From Opisthorchis felineus (Eukaryota; Platyhelminthes; Trematoda; Opisthorchiida; Opisthorchiidae): DNA of 64,000 nucleotides. Location of the stretch: contig SJOL01006411.1 of NCBI GenBank assembly GCA_004794785.1, positions 409,615 through 473,614 of the forward strand, given 5' to 3'. Made by a program: the position numbers and the translations under genes. The notes beneath the pieces were generated by a model, which saw nothing but the letters and a program-made list of their open reading frames with translations, was not told the DNA's origin and made no database searches. Positions 1-12,457 of the stretch are shown one piece after another (positions within the stretch are counted from its first letter, which is position 1; the number at the start of each line of letters is the position of its first letter).

Positions 1-924
1 GTCAAAACTCCAAATTTTTTTTGGATGGCTGGTGTGACAGTAGCCTTGGGACAAATCTTAGCGAGTCTCGGTTATCTCCGACATAGCGCAGGGGCCTCAT
101 CTTCCTTCGTGCTATGATCTGCGGGTATTTCAGTCCAACTAAGCCTCTTAGTGTTCATCTACCAACCCGAGAAGATACTGAAGTGGATGAAGGGCTGATG
201 AACTCTTGCACAGTTTACTGATCAGTATTTTTATGCGAGACAGAGTCTTCACTTTTGAAAACCGGGTTACTGTGTCAACTTGGAAATTATTCTGAAATCT
301 CAACCAATGGTGGGGGGCCCCAGTAGGTTAAAATAGAATAAAATTCCAAAATTACGGACAAATACGAAGAATCGAGAAAGGACAAGAGGACAGTTAGTCT
401 GAGAAACCACTTTCAAGCGATGTCCCCTAAAAGCACTGTGCCAAACATATTGGTTCATGTTTGTCTTGATAGAAAATTACTGACAATTAGTTGTAGCACC
501 TCAAGCAAGGTCCAACTTCAAATGCACATAGAATTCAAGGTGTCCGTCCGAATTTTCGCCAGATTTAAATGTTTTTTACCCGGTTTGAAGTCGGCACAAG
601 CAAAGCCCTAGCTTGTTGAATAAGGAGGAAACAGATTCATTGACTGTAATGTGTTAAAAATATCTATGTGTTACAAAGACTCTCACGAATGGAAATGAGA
701 TAACATAACTTACTGAAAGAGACAGGTTAACTGGTACAGCCAAAATAAACTAGGACATGTGACCGTTGTTATGACCCATAAGGACTATAAAGGCATTCCA
801 TTTCGTACGAATAAAATGAGGAGAGCCTTTAAAATTAAGGCACAAGTTACTTTGTTCACTCATATCAAAGTCTTTCGCGAAGATACTGAACCTTATCTCA
901 ATGCAACGGTATGCGTATCTCACT
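1..924. other. No recognisable gene; flank or intron
   Basis: I see no exon, conserved motif or recognisable repeat here. Short open frames exist but none has domain-like composition or splice signals matching the FN3 gene further right. Confidence 0.5.
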
Positions 925-1270
925 AGTCCGTTGGATGGAGATCCTGGCCCTCTTGGTTGGGGACTGCAGCAAGTGTGGCAATTTGCTCCCTGAAAGTTTT
1001 GCTACCCGGGCGGTCTCGCGTTAAGCGCCACTGCCTTGCGGTTAGATTTGTGAGCCAAAAGCTTTCGTTAAGAACACTAACTGTCCTCCTGACAATGTTT
1101 GGATGTTGTGGCAGTATCTCAGCCCACACAATCACACAATCAGATAAAAGTTACATTTCACATCGGTAGTCGCGCTGTGAAGTCAGCCGGGTCTCTTATC
1201 CACTGCATACATCAGGGAGGATAAGCAAAACCTGATACTGCTGATAATTTCCATCCTTCTTCGTTGTCCT
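925..1270 (+). mobile_element. RTE-clade LINE remnant, 5' untranslated region
   Basis: This stretch matches, with many substitutions, the 5' regions of the RTE copies at 17850 and 45765. Shared landmarks are GCCACTGCCTTGCGGTTAG near 1027, a GGCAGTATC-type block near 1110, and GTCAGCCGGGTC followed by CTGCATACA near 1181-1210. It is non-coding in the family. The endonuclease that should follow is missing; the next recognisable RTE sequence is the C-terminal part from 1710, so this is an internally deleted copy or two nested fragments. Confidence 0.75.
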
Positions 1271-1709
1271 CCAATAAGTCACGTTATTTTTCACTTGACG
1301 GGCACTCTTATGTAGATAGTGCACTAATCATATTATTTTATATCATCTTTACATCTTTGTATATCTTTATATATACAAATCTTTATATTATGTCAAGTGC
1401 TTGGGCAGCGCCAAATATACAACCGACCAGCACTCGCGGTTATTTCGACTTTAAAGGAGCTTCCGATCCCGTGGGTAGGTTAGCTTTTCTAAGTATTGTT
1501 GGCTAGAAAAGAATGCCCCCGAAATGTCAAAACATTATCCATGCCCTATACGTACCGATGACGTCGTTTTGTTCTTTGACGAGCGCAGTACTTCAACCAG
1601 AATATCGGAGGTGGTCCCATGTTTCGGCATGCATTTTACAACTTCAAAGTATAAAGTCTTTATTCACGATTTCCCATCGTCTTGCTTTTCTTTGAAACTT
1701 TAGAGGGGA

Positions 1710-2310
1710 AAACTTGAGTTTGTTGACCGCTTCACGTATCCTAGCAGCTGCATTAGCTGTGATGGTACTTCAACAAATGAAGCTAATGCGCCGCCAATCA
1801 GGTTGCGGACAGCGTGTGCCAGCTTGTGTCGATTATGGCGCTTTCGCTGAAGCCAAAGCGCCGTGTATATGAAGTTTGTATATGAAGTTTGTGAGATTCC
1901 GTCTTCGAAACTTTGATCACCGGCGTCTCTGTGGCACAGCAATATCTAGCTTACTGCAGCCGGTACGCAACGAAATGAAGCGTAAGCGGGTACTCGGTAA
2001 CGAATCCGACACGGTAGAGCGGCGGAATAATCCCACAAAGTGGGTTAAGTACTACTTATTCCTAACCACACTCCACTCCAGAAGGCGGTGTCCTCCATTC
2101 CAAGCCATTAGGGTGAAAGGTTCGCAAGAAACAAGCTATGACATGACAAAGTGAATTGAAAGCGGCTACAGTCAAACTGAGTACTCTGTGTTTTTGAACC
2201 TTCTTGGCTGGGGCTCAGGTGATCTTGTTTGCAAGTGGTTGGAAACCTTGAAGGGCATGGCACGCAACCAATCCCTGTGACAGTCATGCTGTCATATCCT
2301 AACCGGACCG
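1710..2310 (+). mobile_element. RTE-clade LINE remnant, C-terminal end of polyprotein
   Basis: Plus-strand translation, with frameshifts, follows the C-terminal part of RTE reverse transcriptases. Near 1775-1850 is a stretch of the form 'NEANA...FASLCRLWRF', where the family has a 'NEI.ARI..A..AFANLRHLWRR' region. Near 1975-2040 is 'RKRVLGNESDT', and near 2205-2275 is 'GWGSGDLVCKWLETLKGMARN', where the family ends in 'GWGPRD..TQWLETL.DMAQN'. The catalytic reverse transcriptase core is absent. A direct 13-bp duplication sits at about 1864-1889. The copy is a fossil and cannot encode an enzyme. Confidence 0.75.
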
Positions 2311-4198
2311 ACTAGCTAAAGACCGCCCATCGCTTGCACTGGGCTTATGTTTGTTGAGGTTCGCAAAGGACGTTGAATCAACCCCATTGATGACGTCTTG
2401 ATTTGACATTATACTCTGGTGTGTTTATTTTGGTACTATCCAAATGTGTAGGCATTTTATCCTCTAACGTTTTCCTTAAGGGCATAAGATTTCTTCGCTC
2501 TGTATTTCCACCCTTCGCTCTTCTTTCCACTCTACCCGCTCTCCACTCTTTCCTCATGGTTTTATGGCAGTTAGGCGTCAGTACGTACTTATGGTGTAGT
2601 ACTGTCAGAGATGATAAGTCTTATGACCAACGTCAAAATTCCACAACATAGCTATTCTATACCAACTCTTTGTGGATTACACCATCGGACACACGATCTG
2701 AAGCTATCGCATCATCCTATTTGGCTACATTAACCAGCGGAGGCAAGTGAGTCTGGGAGGTCATTCTGCCTAGTCAAACACTCCAAATCGTTTGTAAAGC
2801 TAGACGTAAAATCGCTGTATGTGTATACCAGTTGCCGATTGCTCATCGGTCCTGTCCTCAATTTCAGGCACCAACCATATCTTCAATTGTCAACGTCTTT
2901 GCTGACACCTATTTGAACATTGCTTTTTCATAGGACAATATGCTCATTTTTAATCAGTCTCCCGAGCTATCAAATTCTCTCCCATGGTTAATAGCCTTTT
3001 CTAACATCATATACAAATAAGTGATCCACTTAACCTCGTGCATCGTCCGCACTACTGGCTGTGTCTTACCACTTAACGCTTCGTGAAAACACCAACTGCA
3101 TATAATAGCGTTAGGTTCAACATAGGGTCCTAGAACGAACAAAGGAGCGCGAACTTCTCAGGCTGTAAGCTAGCAGTTTATGTGAAGCGTGTATCCTACA
3201 GTGCCCATAGACGGGAAACCCATTCATGTAGCAGGTAGCAACAGTAAGAATATGTTCATCGGCATGGCACAAACTACGTGGTTATGGGACTCTGTGATGG
3301 CCACCCAAACTGGAAAGTCGGGTTATGCAAGAAAACAAACACCTAGACCACTCATCAGACGATAACTAAGTGTTGGGAACAACTGGAAAAAAGACGGGAA
3401 TAATGGAACTTCGGGCAATGTACCTTACGAAGATGGCATTTTTTTATGTCACATGATGGATTCTGGGACGGAAAAATGGCGGATTTTTCTGCACTGAACG
3501 TTGCTCCCAGCAGCATCCGGTAAGAGACGAAACTCTCATGGGTCCTAATAACAACTGTCTACGTAATCTCGTATTTCGACACAGAATGTCGGTCGGACAA
3601 TCAGATAGAAACAGAGAAACTGCTCTAATTCGGCTACTTAACGCAAACTTGAACCTGAGCCATTAAAGGCTTTCCAGTAAAAGGATATTATGCATCAAGT
3701 TGACTATTTCGGTACTCAGGGATACTACCTAAATTTCAGATTACGTTTAGAACAGTTTTGTCGAAACGATCACAACCTACAGGTTGTGACAGACAAAGTG
3801 GTGAACCCAAATCCACATGCATCTGAATCTGAACCTCACACCAAGTAAAAAAAGTCGATGCAAAACAGAAAAACGAAAAATGATGTAGTACTAATTTAGG
3901 CTGCTTCGTACTTAAATCATCTCGTAAAGGACATGATGAGCAGCAGGCCAAACGAACTTGACGCTTTGTGCTTATCACATTCCACAAAGATCTTGAAGTA
4001 TAACCACTTGACCGTCCTCAAATTCCTTAAAAAATTCATCGCTTGGGCTGAACCCGGGAATCACTTGAATCCGTTATTCTTGGATCAAAATACCCTTGGT
4101 CAACGGCAATTTATCCCCGATCGTTTTCCTATGTCGGTAAAAGGATAAAACTAAACAGCAGTTATGCTGTAATTCTCAAACCACTATAAAGAACGCAC
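2311..4198. other. Unassigned sequence downstream of the last recognised FN3 exon
   Basis: No FN3-like exon with a matching phase-1 splice pair was found on the minus strand. A short hairpin-forming repeat lies at 3771-3788 (CACAACCT and AGGTTGTG separated by two bases). The FN3 gene must continue to lower coordinates, because the exon at 4199 ends in a splice donor, but I cannot place its next exon. Confidence 0.5.
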
Positions 4199-4540
4199 GT
4201 GCTTCCATAGCCTTCGTTACGGGCGAGGAGAACTCCCCGGTATCCTGGTTGGAATTGATCATCACCCGCACACTGAACGAATAGGTGAACCCTGGAGACA
4301 AGTCTGTGAAAGTGATTTCGTTTTCTTCCACAAGGAAATAATCTTCCATGTTGAGATGATCACGTCGTCGAACTTCAAATGTAACGCTACACTGATCTGC
4401 AATGCCAGATGCACTGCGACTCCATTGCCACAACAGTTGCTCGCCGATTCGATTCTGTAGGCTGTTGACGCTGACTGTGATAGGCCCAGGAATCCCTGGT
4501 GGATAAAGCATGGAAGAATAACGGGATCCAGTTGGATTAT
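4199..4540 (-). CDS. FN3-domain protein exon, type A domain (most 3' exon seen)
   Basis: Partial gene: this exon encodes about 114 residues forming one FN3 domain, extracellular or structural binding modules in the known family. Visible hallmarks are the strand-B tryptophan in 'LLWQWSRS', a 'LSPGFTYSFSVRV' motif matching the FN3 E-F loop and strand F, and a proline-rich start 'YPPGIPGPITVSV'. The one cysteine lies in strand C ('DQCSVTFEVRRR'), as in four other exons. Splice sites read CCAG at 4541-4544 (minus strand acceptor) and GTGCGT from 4198 downward. Both introns are phase 1, so the exon is symmetric. The junction with the preceding exon at 5826 makes an AAT codon and stays open. It is the longest FN3 exon here, because of an N-terminal extension. 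Function beyond FN3 is unknown. Confidence 0.88.
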
Positions 4541-5825
4541 CTGGCAAACAAGGTTTCAAGATCAGAAGAAATAGAAGACACTTCAAGCACTACAGAAGGG
4601 AACTGACATAACTAAAAACAAGAGGTTTTATCTGGATAAATTATGAAATTTTGTGACAGTTTTATCAAGACCACCAAACAGAACAGATGGATGGCTGTTG
4701 GGATCCCAAATGATATGAAAAATAAAAATAATTGCACTCTAAGAGAAGCATGCGGAGAGAGTTTAACTGTGTGCTTGGGTAGCCTAAGTATCTGTTACAT
4801 TAAGGTGGGCAAACAACTTGCTCTCACCAATAGAAGTAATATTCGCAGGCTGTATCCAGCTCAAGCATGCAGCTTACCAGTGCAGTGATATTGAAATACC
4901 GTTTTCCCACCGAACGCATGCACTGCTGACACAGGGTGAGCCATATGCCGGTGACCAACAGAACCAGCCTTACAGACACCTAGTCAGTCACTTGGACAAC
5001 CGGTACCCGGAGAGCTAAACGGCTATGTGTATATATCATAGCAATCAAGCGATGAAACCACTTAGTAAAAGGATAATGTCCCACAGCTCATTCATTCAGT
5101 TGGCCGTGATACTGAGAGCTAGGAGCATTCCGCCCTCTCGATTAGTAGAAGGCCCTGATTTTTTTATCAAGCTGAACAGCTTCATGCTTCTTACGCCAAA
5201 GTGACTCAGTTTATAACCAGCAGTGAAACAGCCATGGTGCATCGATATCGGTTGTATCACTTCGTTTAAAGAAGTGGAGAATTTTTGCTTTATTTTGCTG
5301 TGTGTCTGCATCTTCACTTGGTAAATTGCAGATGGTTACCTAGCAAGCGATAGATTTATCGTCAAGATCTAAAGATGCAACTACTTTGACAGAATATTTT
5401 CGAGACGACATATCATAGTATAGAAGATTTCTGCCCTATAACTGGCATCATCTAGGACATGATTAGGTTTGCTCAAACCATATCCACGGGGTTACGTGTC
5501 AGAAAGTATTTCAGAACCAGTAGGTGATGCTAATAATAAGTGAACCTGAATCGAACGCGATATCATTGGTGGAAGAGCATATGGCTTATCTCCGAAAAAT
5601 TCAGAGGGTAAATTGATTAGCTAAGGCAACAACAACGAAAAGCTGCTCATTCGTCTCTTTTTAGGTATATACGCACACCGTGCAACCCACAGAGGGTGTA
5701 CTGGTGGAACTACCATTAGACTTCTCAAGATTATAGAGAACCAACTGAAGTATTAGTCGTGAAATGACTCACTTTCCTAATGCTTCCTAAAACTGAAACA
5801 CCAATTAGAAAAGAGAACAACTCAC
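4541..5825 (-). other. Intron of the FN3 gene (1.3 kb, the shortest)
   Basis: The boundaries are GTGAGT at 5825-5820 and AG at 4542-4541 on the minus strand. I recognise no repeat or exon within it. The other introns here are 3.3 to 9.1 kb. Confidence 0.75.
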
Positions 5826-6137
5826 TTTTAGTCCACATCACAGCTACCGGGGCAACATCAGAAATTCCTCCCAGGCTTTCTGTAAAGATATATACCTTTG
5901 GATCACACCTCACGTTGTTGGCAGGCAGATTGAAAGATCCTGCTTCTACTGGGACCTTGAACGTTGTCACCACCGGGCCATCGAATAAGATAAGGTTGAG
6001 TTTGGTTTTTTTATCCTCCTCCATTGTTCCAAAATATGGTAAATCATCAGGCCGTCCTTCAGCTTTTGCTTCTGCCCACGTGACGGTAAGTCCAGTGTCA
6101 GACACGAAGGCTGATGGTGACTGGGGTAACTGTGGTT
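5826..6137 (-). CDS. FN3-domain protein exon, type B domain
   Basis: This exon encodes 104 residues of a divergent FN3 domain. It begins 'PQLPQSPSAFVSDTGLTVTW', with the strand-B tryptophan, and continues to 'VYIFTES' at the strand F position. The one cysteine lies just before strand F ('NNVRCDPKVYIF') rather than in strand C, which defines the type B variant. The acceptor is TTCAAAAG, preceded by a T-rich tract, and the donor is GTGAGT; both introns are phase 1. Joining to the exon at 14576 gives an AAA codon with no stop. The domain is more diverged than its neighbours (no Y-x-F/Y-x-V motif in strand F), so the FN3 call leans partly on its context and symmetric phase. Confidence 0.8.
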
Positions 6138-6475
6138 CTTTTGAATCAAACGAAAAACGAACAGCTTTATTAATGTTAAATTAAATGATACATTTTACTT
6201 CAGACAGATAGCACACTGGTCATATTCACGGATGCCTAACAATTAGCGCGGTATTTTTCTAGACTAAAGTGACATCCAATAACTCGTTCTTACCAAAAGT
6301 AAAAAGTAAGAAAACATTGCGGGGGCGCCATCTGATTTTAAACTCACCATTAGTGCGGCTCATAGTGATTTACGTGTGTCAGTCTCTGAGTGTACATTTC
6401 TTATCCATGAAATCAGTCTTTCACATTGAAATTTTCAAGATAACCACTAAATATAATTAACTACTCAATACTGGA

Positions 6476-6550
6476 ACATATGCTGTTCCAATTGTATTCA
6501 TAGTGACATCCAACACAGGTCTATATGCTGTTAGGATTGTATTGGGGCGC
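6476..6550. repeat. Short local duplication, about 45-bp period
   Basis: ATATGCTGTT, three variable bases, then ATTGTATT occurs at 6478-6498 and again at 6523-6543. GTGACATCCAA at 6503 also recurs at 6268. It looks like a decayed tandem duplication. Confidence 0.5.
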
Positions 6551-7309
6551 ACGAAACCTGCCACGTTTGTTGACTCTTGCGTGACTGGTAGTGATGTGTT
6601 CTGTATTGATATGCGAATGCCTGTTTACGGCGTTCTGCTTCCTCATAACCGCCTGAAATCGCTGTCTCAGGAGAACTGTGGTCCTGCATGCTCACAGGAT
6701 GGCAGGCATCCACTTGTTGTTCTTCCTTCATTCACATGGATCCACACATACCAGCCATAAAGCTAATCTGCTACACGGCCGATGCAGGGTCAGAAACCGT
6801 GAACACTGCCAACAAACCTGCCTGAAGCAGCGCAGTGCCACTTGTGCGGGCCTGTTAACGTTGTCCACTGGTAAAACCACCAACGGTGTTTTTTTCAAGA
6901 ACGGTAATATTAGGATGCAAGACACTTCTAGTTTTGCTTAGTTTCTGGGCCTTTCTAGATGAGGTGTTTCGCTTTGCTTACTGCACTTCAGCAGTTGAGG
7001 CTCTTCTGTGTTCCACCCGTCCTACGTTAAGACGAACAATGCTCGAAATTTCACTTGGCAATAAAACTGTTGACGTATCTGTTCGTATTTATGACCATGC
7101 TGGATGACATAATAACTGATTCGATGTGACAGAAAAAAGACACACAAAAAGTTATCAGCGTATTGTTTGCGAAGCGTTGCTAGGACAACCCGGTTTCTCC
7201 AGTTTTCTTTTCTTGTCTCCATTAGAACATCCAAATCTTCAAAATATATCACAAACAAACAGTATAGTGATTTCATGACAATGGTGTAAGCAGAGCCGTT
7301 AGAAACGGG

Positions 7310-7720
7310 AAACGAACCCTGAAAGAAACTACTCACAGATTTGCTGAAAACTCTTTGACAGCCCACGACCTGTTTTGCTCTACTTTAAGCTCATCAAGTG
7401 AGCACAGTTCCCAGAGTTCCGTTTATCTTACGTTCTACCTGAAACCAAGTTGTACGAAATTAGCAAACTACATTAAGTTGAACACCAGTTTGGTTTTTTA
7501 ACAGAAGACTTAACTGAATCCCTCGTTTATGTCATTCTGCAACTGAATGTGCTGCACAAAGTTTGCTTCACGTTTCAGTTGGTACGATATCTAAGATATC
7601 GCAGTGCATATCCTTGAAGGAACACTACCCATAAGGTTGCTGAAAACTCCTCAACAACCCACGACCGATTGGGTCCTCCTTGGGGATCTTCACGTGTGCA
7701 GCATATTCAGCTGAAGGATA
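7310..7720 (-). repeat. Two tandem copies of the hammerhead-bearing repeat, both decayed
   Basis: Two same-orientation copies share TTGCTGAAAACTC and CCCACGACC; the latter motif recurs 296 bp apart (7362-7370 and 7658-7666). On the minus strand the ribozyme core is damaged in both. The first copy has TTGATGAG, with CAAAAC in place of GAAAC. The second has TGAAGA, with CCAAT in place of GAAAC. Between them is an inverted repeat, CGATATC TAA GATATCG (7585-7601). Tandem units of this kind are typical of hammerhead-processed elements; these two look inactive. Confidence 0.65.
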
Positions 7721-9649
7721 CCATAAACGAGAAATTCAGCTGGGGTTCAGTTGAGTCTCTTAACAAAACCAAATTAATGTGCAAACGAGTTAATTTAGCG
7801 AGGATACTGACTACTTTTATGACTAGTTTGAAAATAAGTACATTTCAACTTGCGCGATACTACTCATTATTCGGGGCGGAAGGCTAGTCGATTTGTGTAC
7901 TTTCTATTAAGTTTTGCAAGAGTTATGCCTTTGATTTTTGCTATAAATCCATCATTCCCCTTTACATTCCATCACTGGCTTGATGGAGGGGTTTCAACAG
8001 TACATATCTGAACGATGAACGATAATCATAATGAGCAAGCAGTATGGATCAAGGCGTTGTCATGCTGACATATCACTTTTTCCAATTGTTCTTCTTACGA
8101 AAACAGAAAGACGTCCTGATCTAGGAACTCAGGGTGACATTTCCGTCTAGCGTCCTCACACAGTACTTATCTAACGCAAGAGCGGTACCTCAGATCACCA
8201 GAAGATACTTTCCTGCCAATAACATCGGGCACAATGATGCATCCGTTATCCCCACGTTACGCCATCCTTGGAAGTCATCGCCGAACCTCACATTCATTCA
8301 TTCGTGGTTCTATAGGGTGAGACGTTTTGCTAACTTGAGTCTGTTCTGTATGCGCGTTTCAGGCAGTCAAAGAGTCTTCCTCAAACTCTCATGTTCTGGG
8401 GAAGGACGGCTTCGGAAAACTTGCTGAAAATCTTTGATACTCAAGGGAAAAGCGAAGTACTCGTTTCCCTATTTCAGCTAGTTTTTCCTGGTTGTTTATG
8501 CCCCTCAGCAGCTTCTGCTTCGTATAGTTTTATAGGGTTGATCACCCTACACAGAGGGATTGACCGGAACATTTTTTCATCTAACTTATTGACCAGGACA
8601 ATTGTGTTCTATGCATTACTTGCATATTCTGGCATCTCTGTACGTACACACAGTTTTTCATCCATAAATGATAGCAAAAATTCACGCGACATCTTTCACT
8701 TCACTAAATATGTTGCTCATATAAAGAGCGAATACGTCAAAAGTGTCTCGTATGACTAAAAAAGCTGCAGCTGTCACCTTGGGACGTCGCTGGTTGCATC
8801 CGTAAGCATTTCGGAGGTCCAGCGAAGCTCAGGAGCAGTTGTTAACTGGCCCAGCGAAGTAATTTCTATTGCGTCTCGCGCTGTCTCACCACTTATTGTG
8901 ACCTTTCGAAGAGTCTGCGGCCAACGTAGGAGGGTCTGTGTATCGGTTTTGTTTATGATGCATTTGGGGCGTCTCTTTTGAGTGATAGCCAAATGAATAA
9001 TCTGTAACAATGACATTTTCGTTGTGATTTTTTATTTTGGAGATTATACCAGCTATTTTTGGGATTAGACAGCACTTCTTTTCCAGTTCCGAGAGGTGTA
9101 TTTTTAAAGAAGAAGTTCTGTGCCTCCAAACCCAATTCATCTTGAGGAGTTTCTTCGAGAGCGGAGTGTTGTAGTTCGTCCTACAACAATTTCATTTAGA
9201 ATCATCCTCGCCAAAGACAGCAATATCGTTGTTGACACTGACGCCTTACTGTCGTACAACCACAACGTTTATTTAATCAATTTGGAGTCTTAGAGTGAAA
9301 AAGAAAAGCCTACATGGGGAAGGGACCTGAAACCAGCCCATTCTATGCATTATGAGATGTTCACTTTTTCAGGCGTTCACTCAGATAATCTGGAAAAAAA
9401 CTGACAAAACCAACGCCACTGACATAGGTTATCTGTCATTTCCTTCAAGGCCTCCGGACAAGTGCAGAAAGTCACAGAGATCCTATCCTCGCAAGCTGGC
9501 AAACAATAACCAAACTTCTCGTAATCTTTTTCAGATTCTTCTACCAAGTCACACGTTCACTCTACGATTAGCACCACTCTGAAGAAGGCATCAAGACTTT
9601 ACTTCGCTAATCTTTTTTGTGATTTTATTAGGTTTTTCATGTTTTTGGA

Positions 9650-12457
9650 GCAGCAGAGGCTCGCACAGAGTGTGCGAAATGGTGCCAACCAGCAACTACG
9701 TTATCTTTACACTTCTCAAGCAGATCGGTACTTGACTTGGTAGACTGTGATTCTGCATGCGTGGTACGTGGCCGAGTCACAGTTTTTGATGTTGTATGGT
9801 TTCCGCCACTAAAGTACCCGCTGCACAAACAAGCACACTTTTTCTCATTTCCTTCCGAATTCATGGACACCATCCAATATCACTCCTGAGATCAGTCCTG
9901 AGATATCGATGCCGAAAAACATGAAGACACTTCGGATCATCTGCGTGCAGCAGCCGGTCTGGCAAATAGGCAACAACACAGCCCTTAATTTAGCCTGGAG
10001 CACAAGATCCTTGAGACCCAGTGATGTGTCGTTTTGACTCCACAAATGACGTAAAATACAGACGTGTTTCGGGCATTTGAGGTCCATACACTGAATTGAT
10101 CGGACACAAAGTGCTAAACCCTCCAGTGCTTCTTGAATTGCATAGGGTAGGTTGGGAGCCAGCAAATCCTGAAGCATGAATTTACACTTTTTGCAAGGTA
10201 CATGCTGGAAGATGATCCGTGATGGTGATCTGTTTATCCAACAGTACTTTTACATTTCGCACTGGTCGGCAGAATCAAGCGCGCTTGAAGTAAAGGAAAA
10301 CCACGATTGTGACCTTCTGTCTATATGGCGGTGTTCTAAGACCAGGTGGGGTATGAAGATGAAGTCGACGCAGCCTTTGACCGGCCAAAGTCCCGCTTCA
10401 TTGGGTGAAGGTTCTATATGCTGCTTTCAGACGGCGAAAAATCAGTACTGCCAGAAACCTTGCTACAGCTGGAATCAGACTTTTACCTCTGTGGGTACTA
10501 CATATAAATGCGAGCACTCTTTTTAGTAATGGGAGCTGTTACAAACTCACTCCAGTTCACTTGGTTAGTCTCTCTCAGATTGACGCAAAAAGGTTAGGCA
10601 GGTACTGACTGAGGAATTCACCAACGTCCATGAGTAAAGCCGGTGAAAGTTTGTTGTAATCAGGAACGCGGTGACGTATAAGCATGTATATACACTCAAA
10701 GGATTCTGATGATTGGGGGTTCATACTCATAGTCCGCATTTCTGTCAAAGGTCGAAAGTCCGGAGAGAAAGTACCGGGAAGCCAACTGAATTGTTGTTGG
10801 AAGTATTCTGTTCAGCGGTCCAAACGTTGCCCTTTAACGGATATCCATGGGCCTTTATGGTTTTACTGACAAGGGACTTCCACAAATCATGTGGATTAAT
10901 CTGCAGCCATTTTCCGAATTTTTTGTGGCTTCTAGTTCTTCGGCCTTCTGGGTCTACGAAGCCTCTCGGTCTGCGTCGAATGATGTCTTGAACTGGAATG
11001 CGGTTATGACTGTAGGAATCTGTCGTCCGGCCTCCGTGATCAGTGATCCTACCAGATATCCAATGGTTGGAATAGGCTAACTGGTTTGTACCCCAGGTAG
11101 AGTTCCGGCATCGAGTACAACTTTGGATATCTCTCCGATGATCACTAAAGTCCGACAGTGGAAAAGCTGATGGACGTTGGACGAGTTGGTTCTGATGCGC
11201 TTGTTTGAATTTTGAGTCAGACGATTTCCGCTGTTTCGGAAATCAGCAGTTCTAAGTAACAGTTTGTGATCACCATGCATCTACGGCGTGCGCTTTCCGT
11301 TGTCCGTGCGTTTCGTGTCCAACCCAAGATAATCACCCAATCAGGTCTTAGAAGCTCTGAGCCCACGCGTTCACTTCACCAGCAACCACATTGACGTATT
11401 GGTTTTTGGACTGCTGTAGGAGAGTGCTTAGAGCACCACAGAAATCGGCGCTGGCAGATTCGGACTTGCAGTCCGTCATGGCATAAACAAACACATTATA
11501 CAGGGAGCAATGAAACTCGATTTCTTTAAATTCTTTTACGAACATTGCCAAGGGAATCAAAGGAGGCGAATAACACCAGACATCTAGTCTAGCACAGATG
11601 TCTCCTCTCAGTGGCTCAAAGCAGCACCTAACTCGGAATACCCGAATCCAGATTCCTCCGTGTCGCCAGAGTTGCACAGCCGGTATCGGATAGAGAGCGA
11701 CGGGACGGTTTAGTCACAGTACATGCGTCCTGAATTCTTGTGTCTGATAGACACTATAAATCAATATAGAGGAAACCCAGTGTACGAGCAACAGCATCTT
11801 GTTGTACTGTTTGTTCCAGAATGAGAGCATAAAAACCACTAAATAGACTGACTTTCGGGGTCTTAGAATTGATTCCGAGGTGTTTATAGATGTTAGCAAT
11901 GACGGACATGCACAGTTTCCGTTAAGAGCAACTTAAATCGAATAAGGCCGTCAGTCATGATGCTGGGTCCTACAGACAGAGTTCGTACAATGGACTGATA
12001 TACAGAAAAGGAATGAGCATTAGGCGAGGCATTAGCAGTGGCAATTTTCGCTTACTGGGCCTTATATATGCAGCAAATAAAAGTAGCCGGCTGATGGCAC
12101 CATTGGATGGCCGAATTGTCACAATAGTGAATTCACTTTTGTACGCACGCCGAAATACTGTCAGAGCGCCCACATCTAAAGGGCGGGGCGAGTATGACCT
12201 TCTACTACAGCCTCCGGATAAAAATGCCGACCGCAGTGTAAAGGGTGCTGGCCGGCAAGCTACCACAGCAGTGCAGGTTTTAAGGAACAATTCACCGTAC
12301 ACGTTCCAGCCTCCAAACCTGAAGGACCAAGAGATAGTGTCGGTCAGACTTCTATCTACTGACCACCCTGGTATGGGAAACTCTCTGGATTTCAAAGTGA
12401 TACCCCCACAAATATAATCCAGTGGATCGTAGAAGTACGTAGATTGCCACACCACGG
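9650..12457 (-). mobile_element. RTE-clade LINE remnant, nearly full span, internally deleted
   Basis: Reading the minus strand from 12457 downward, the copy begins with the family 5' region (12457 to about 11960, with CATACCAGGGTGGTCAG near 12375). An endonuclease part follows at 11677-11348, with 'STLLQQSKNQYVNVVAGEVN' where intact elements have 'VVAGDMNAQ'. A linker region lies at 11280-10850, and a reverse transcriptase fragment at 10510-10260 includes 'NEAGLWPVKGCVDFIFIPHL' (family 'QAGFRPGRGCIDQIFTLRQ'). At about 10190 the reading jumps to 'CKFMLQDLLAP' (family 'CKVLLQDW'), so the segment carrying the YADD catalytic motif has been lost. The C-terminal tail follows down to about 9660. 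Many stops and frameshifts; a fossil. Confidence 0.8.

Noticed and set aside
5780..6184. 134-codon plus-strand open frame
   Set aside because: It is antisense to the FN3 exon at 5826-6137.
8774..9016. Minus-strand frame with 'LRKVTISGE' and 'APELRWTSE', resembling the first half of an FN3 domain
   Set aside because: No complete domain, a weak donor and no acceptor in the right phase; at most a decayed exon.
12013..12417. 134-codon plus-strand open frame
   Set aside because: It is the complement of a non-coding RTE 5' region.
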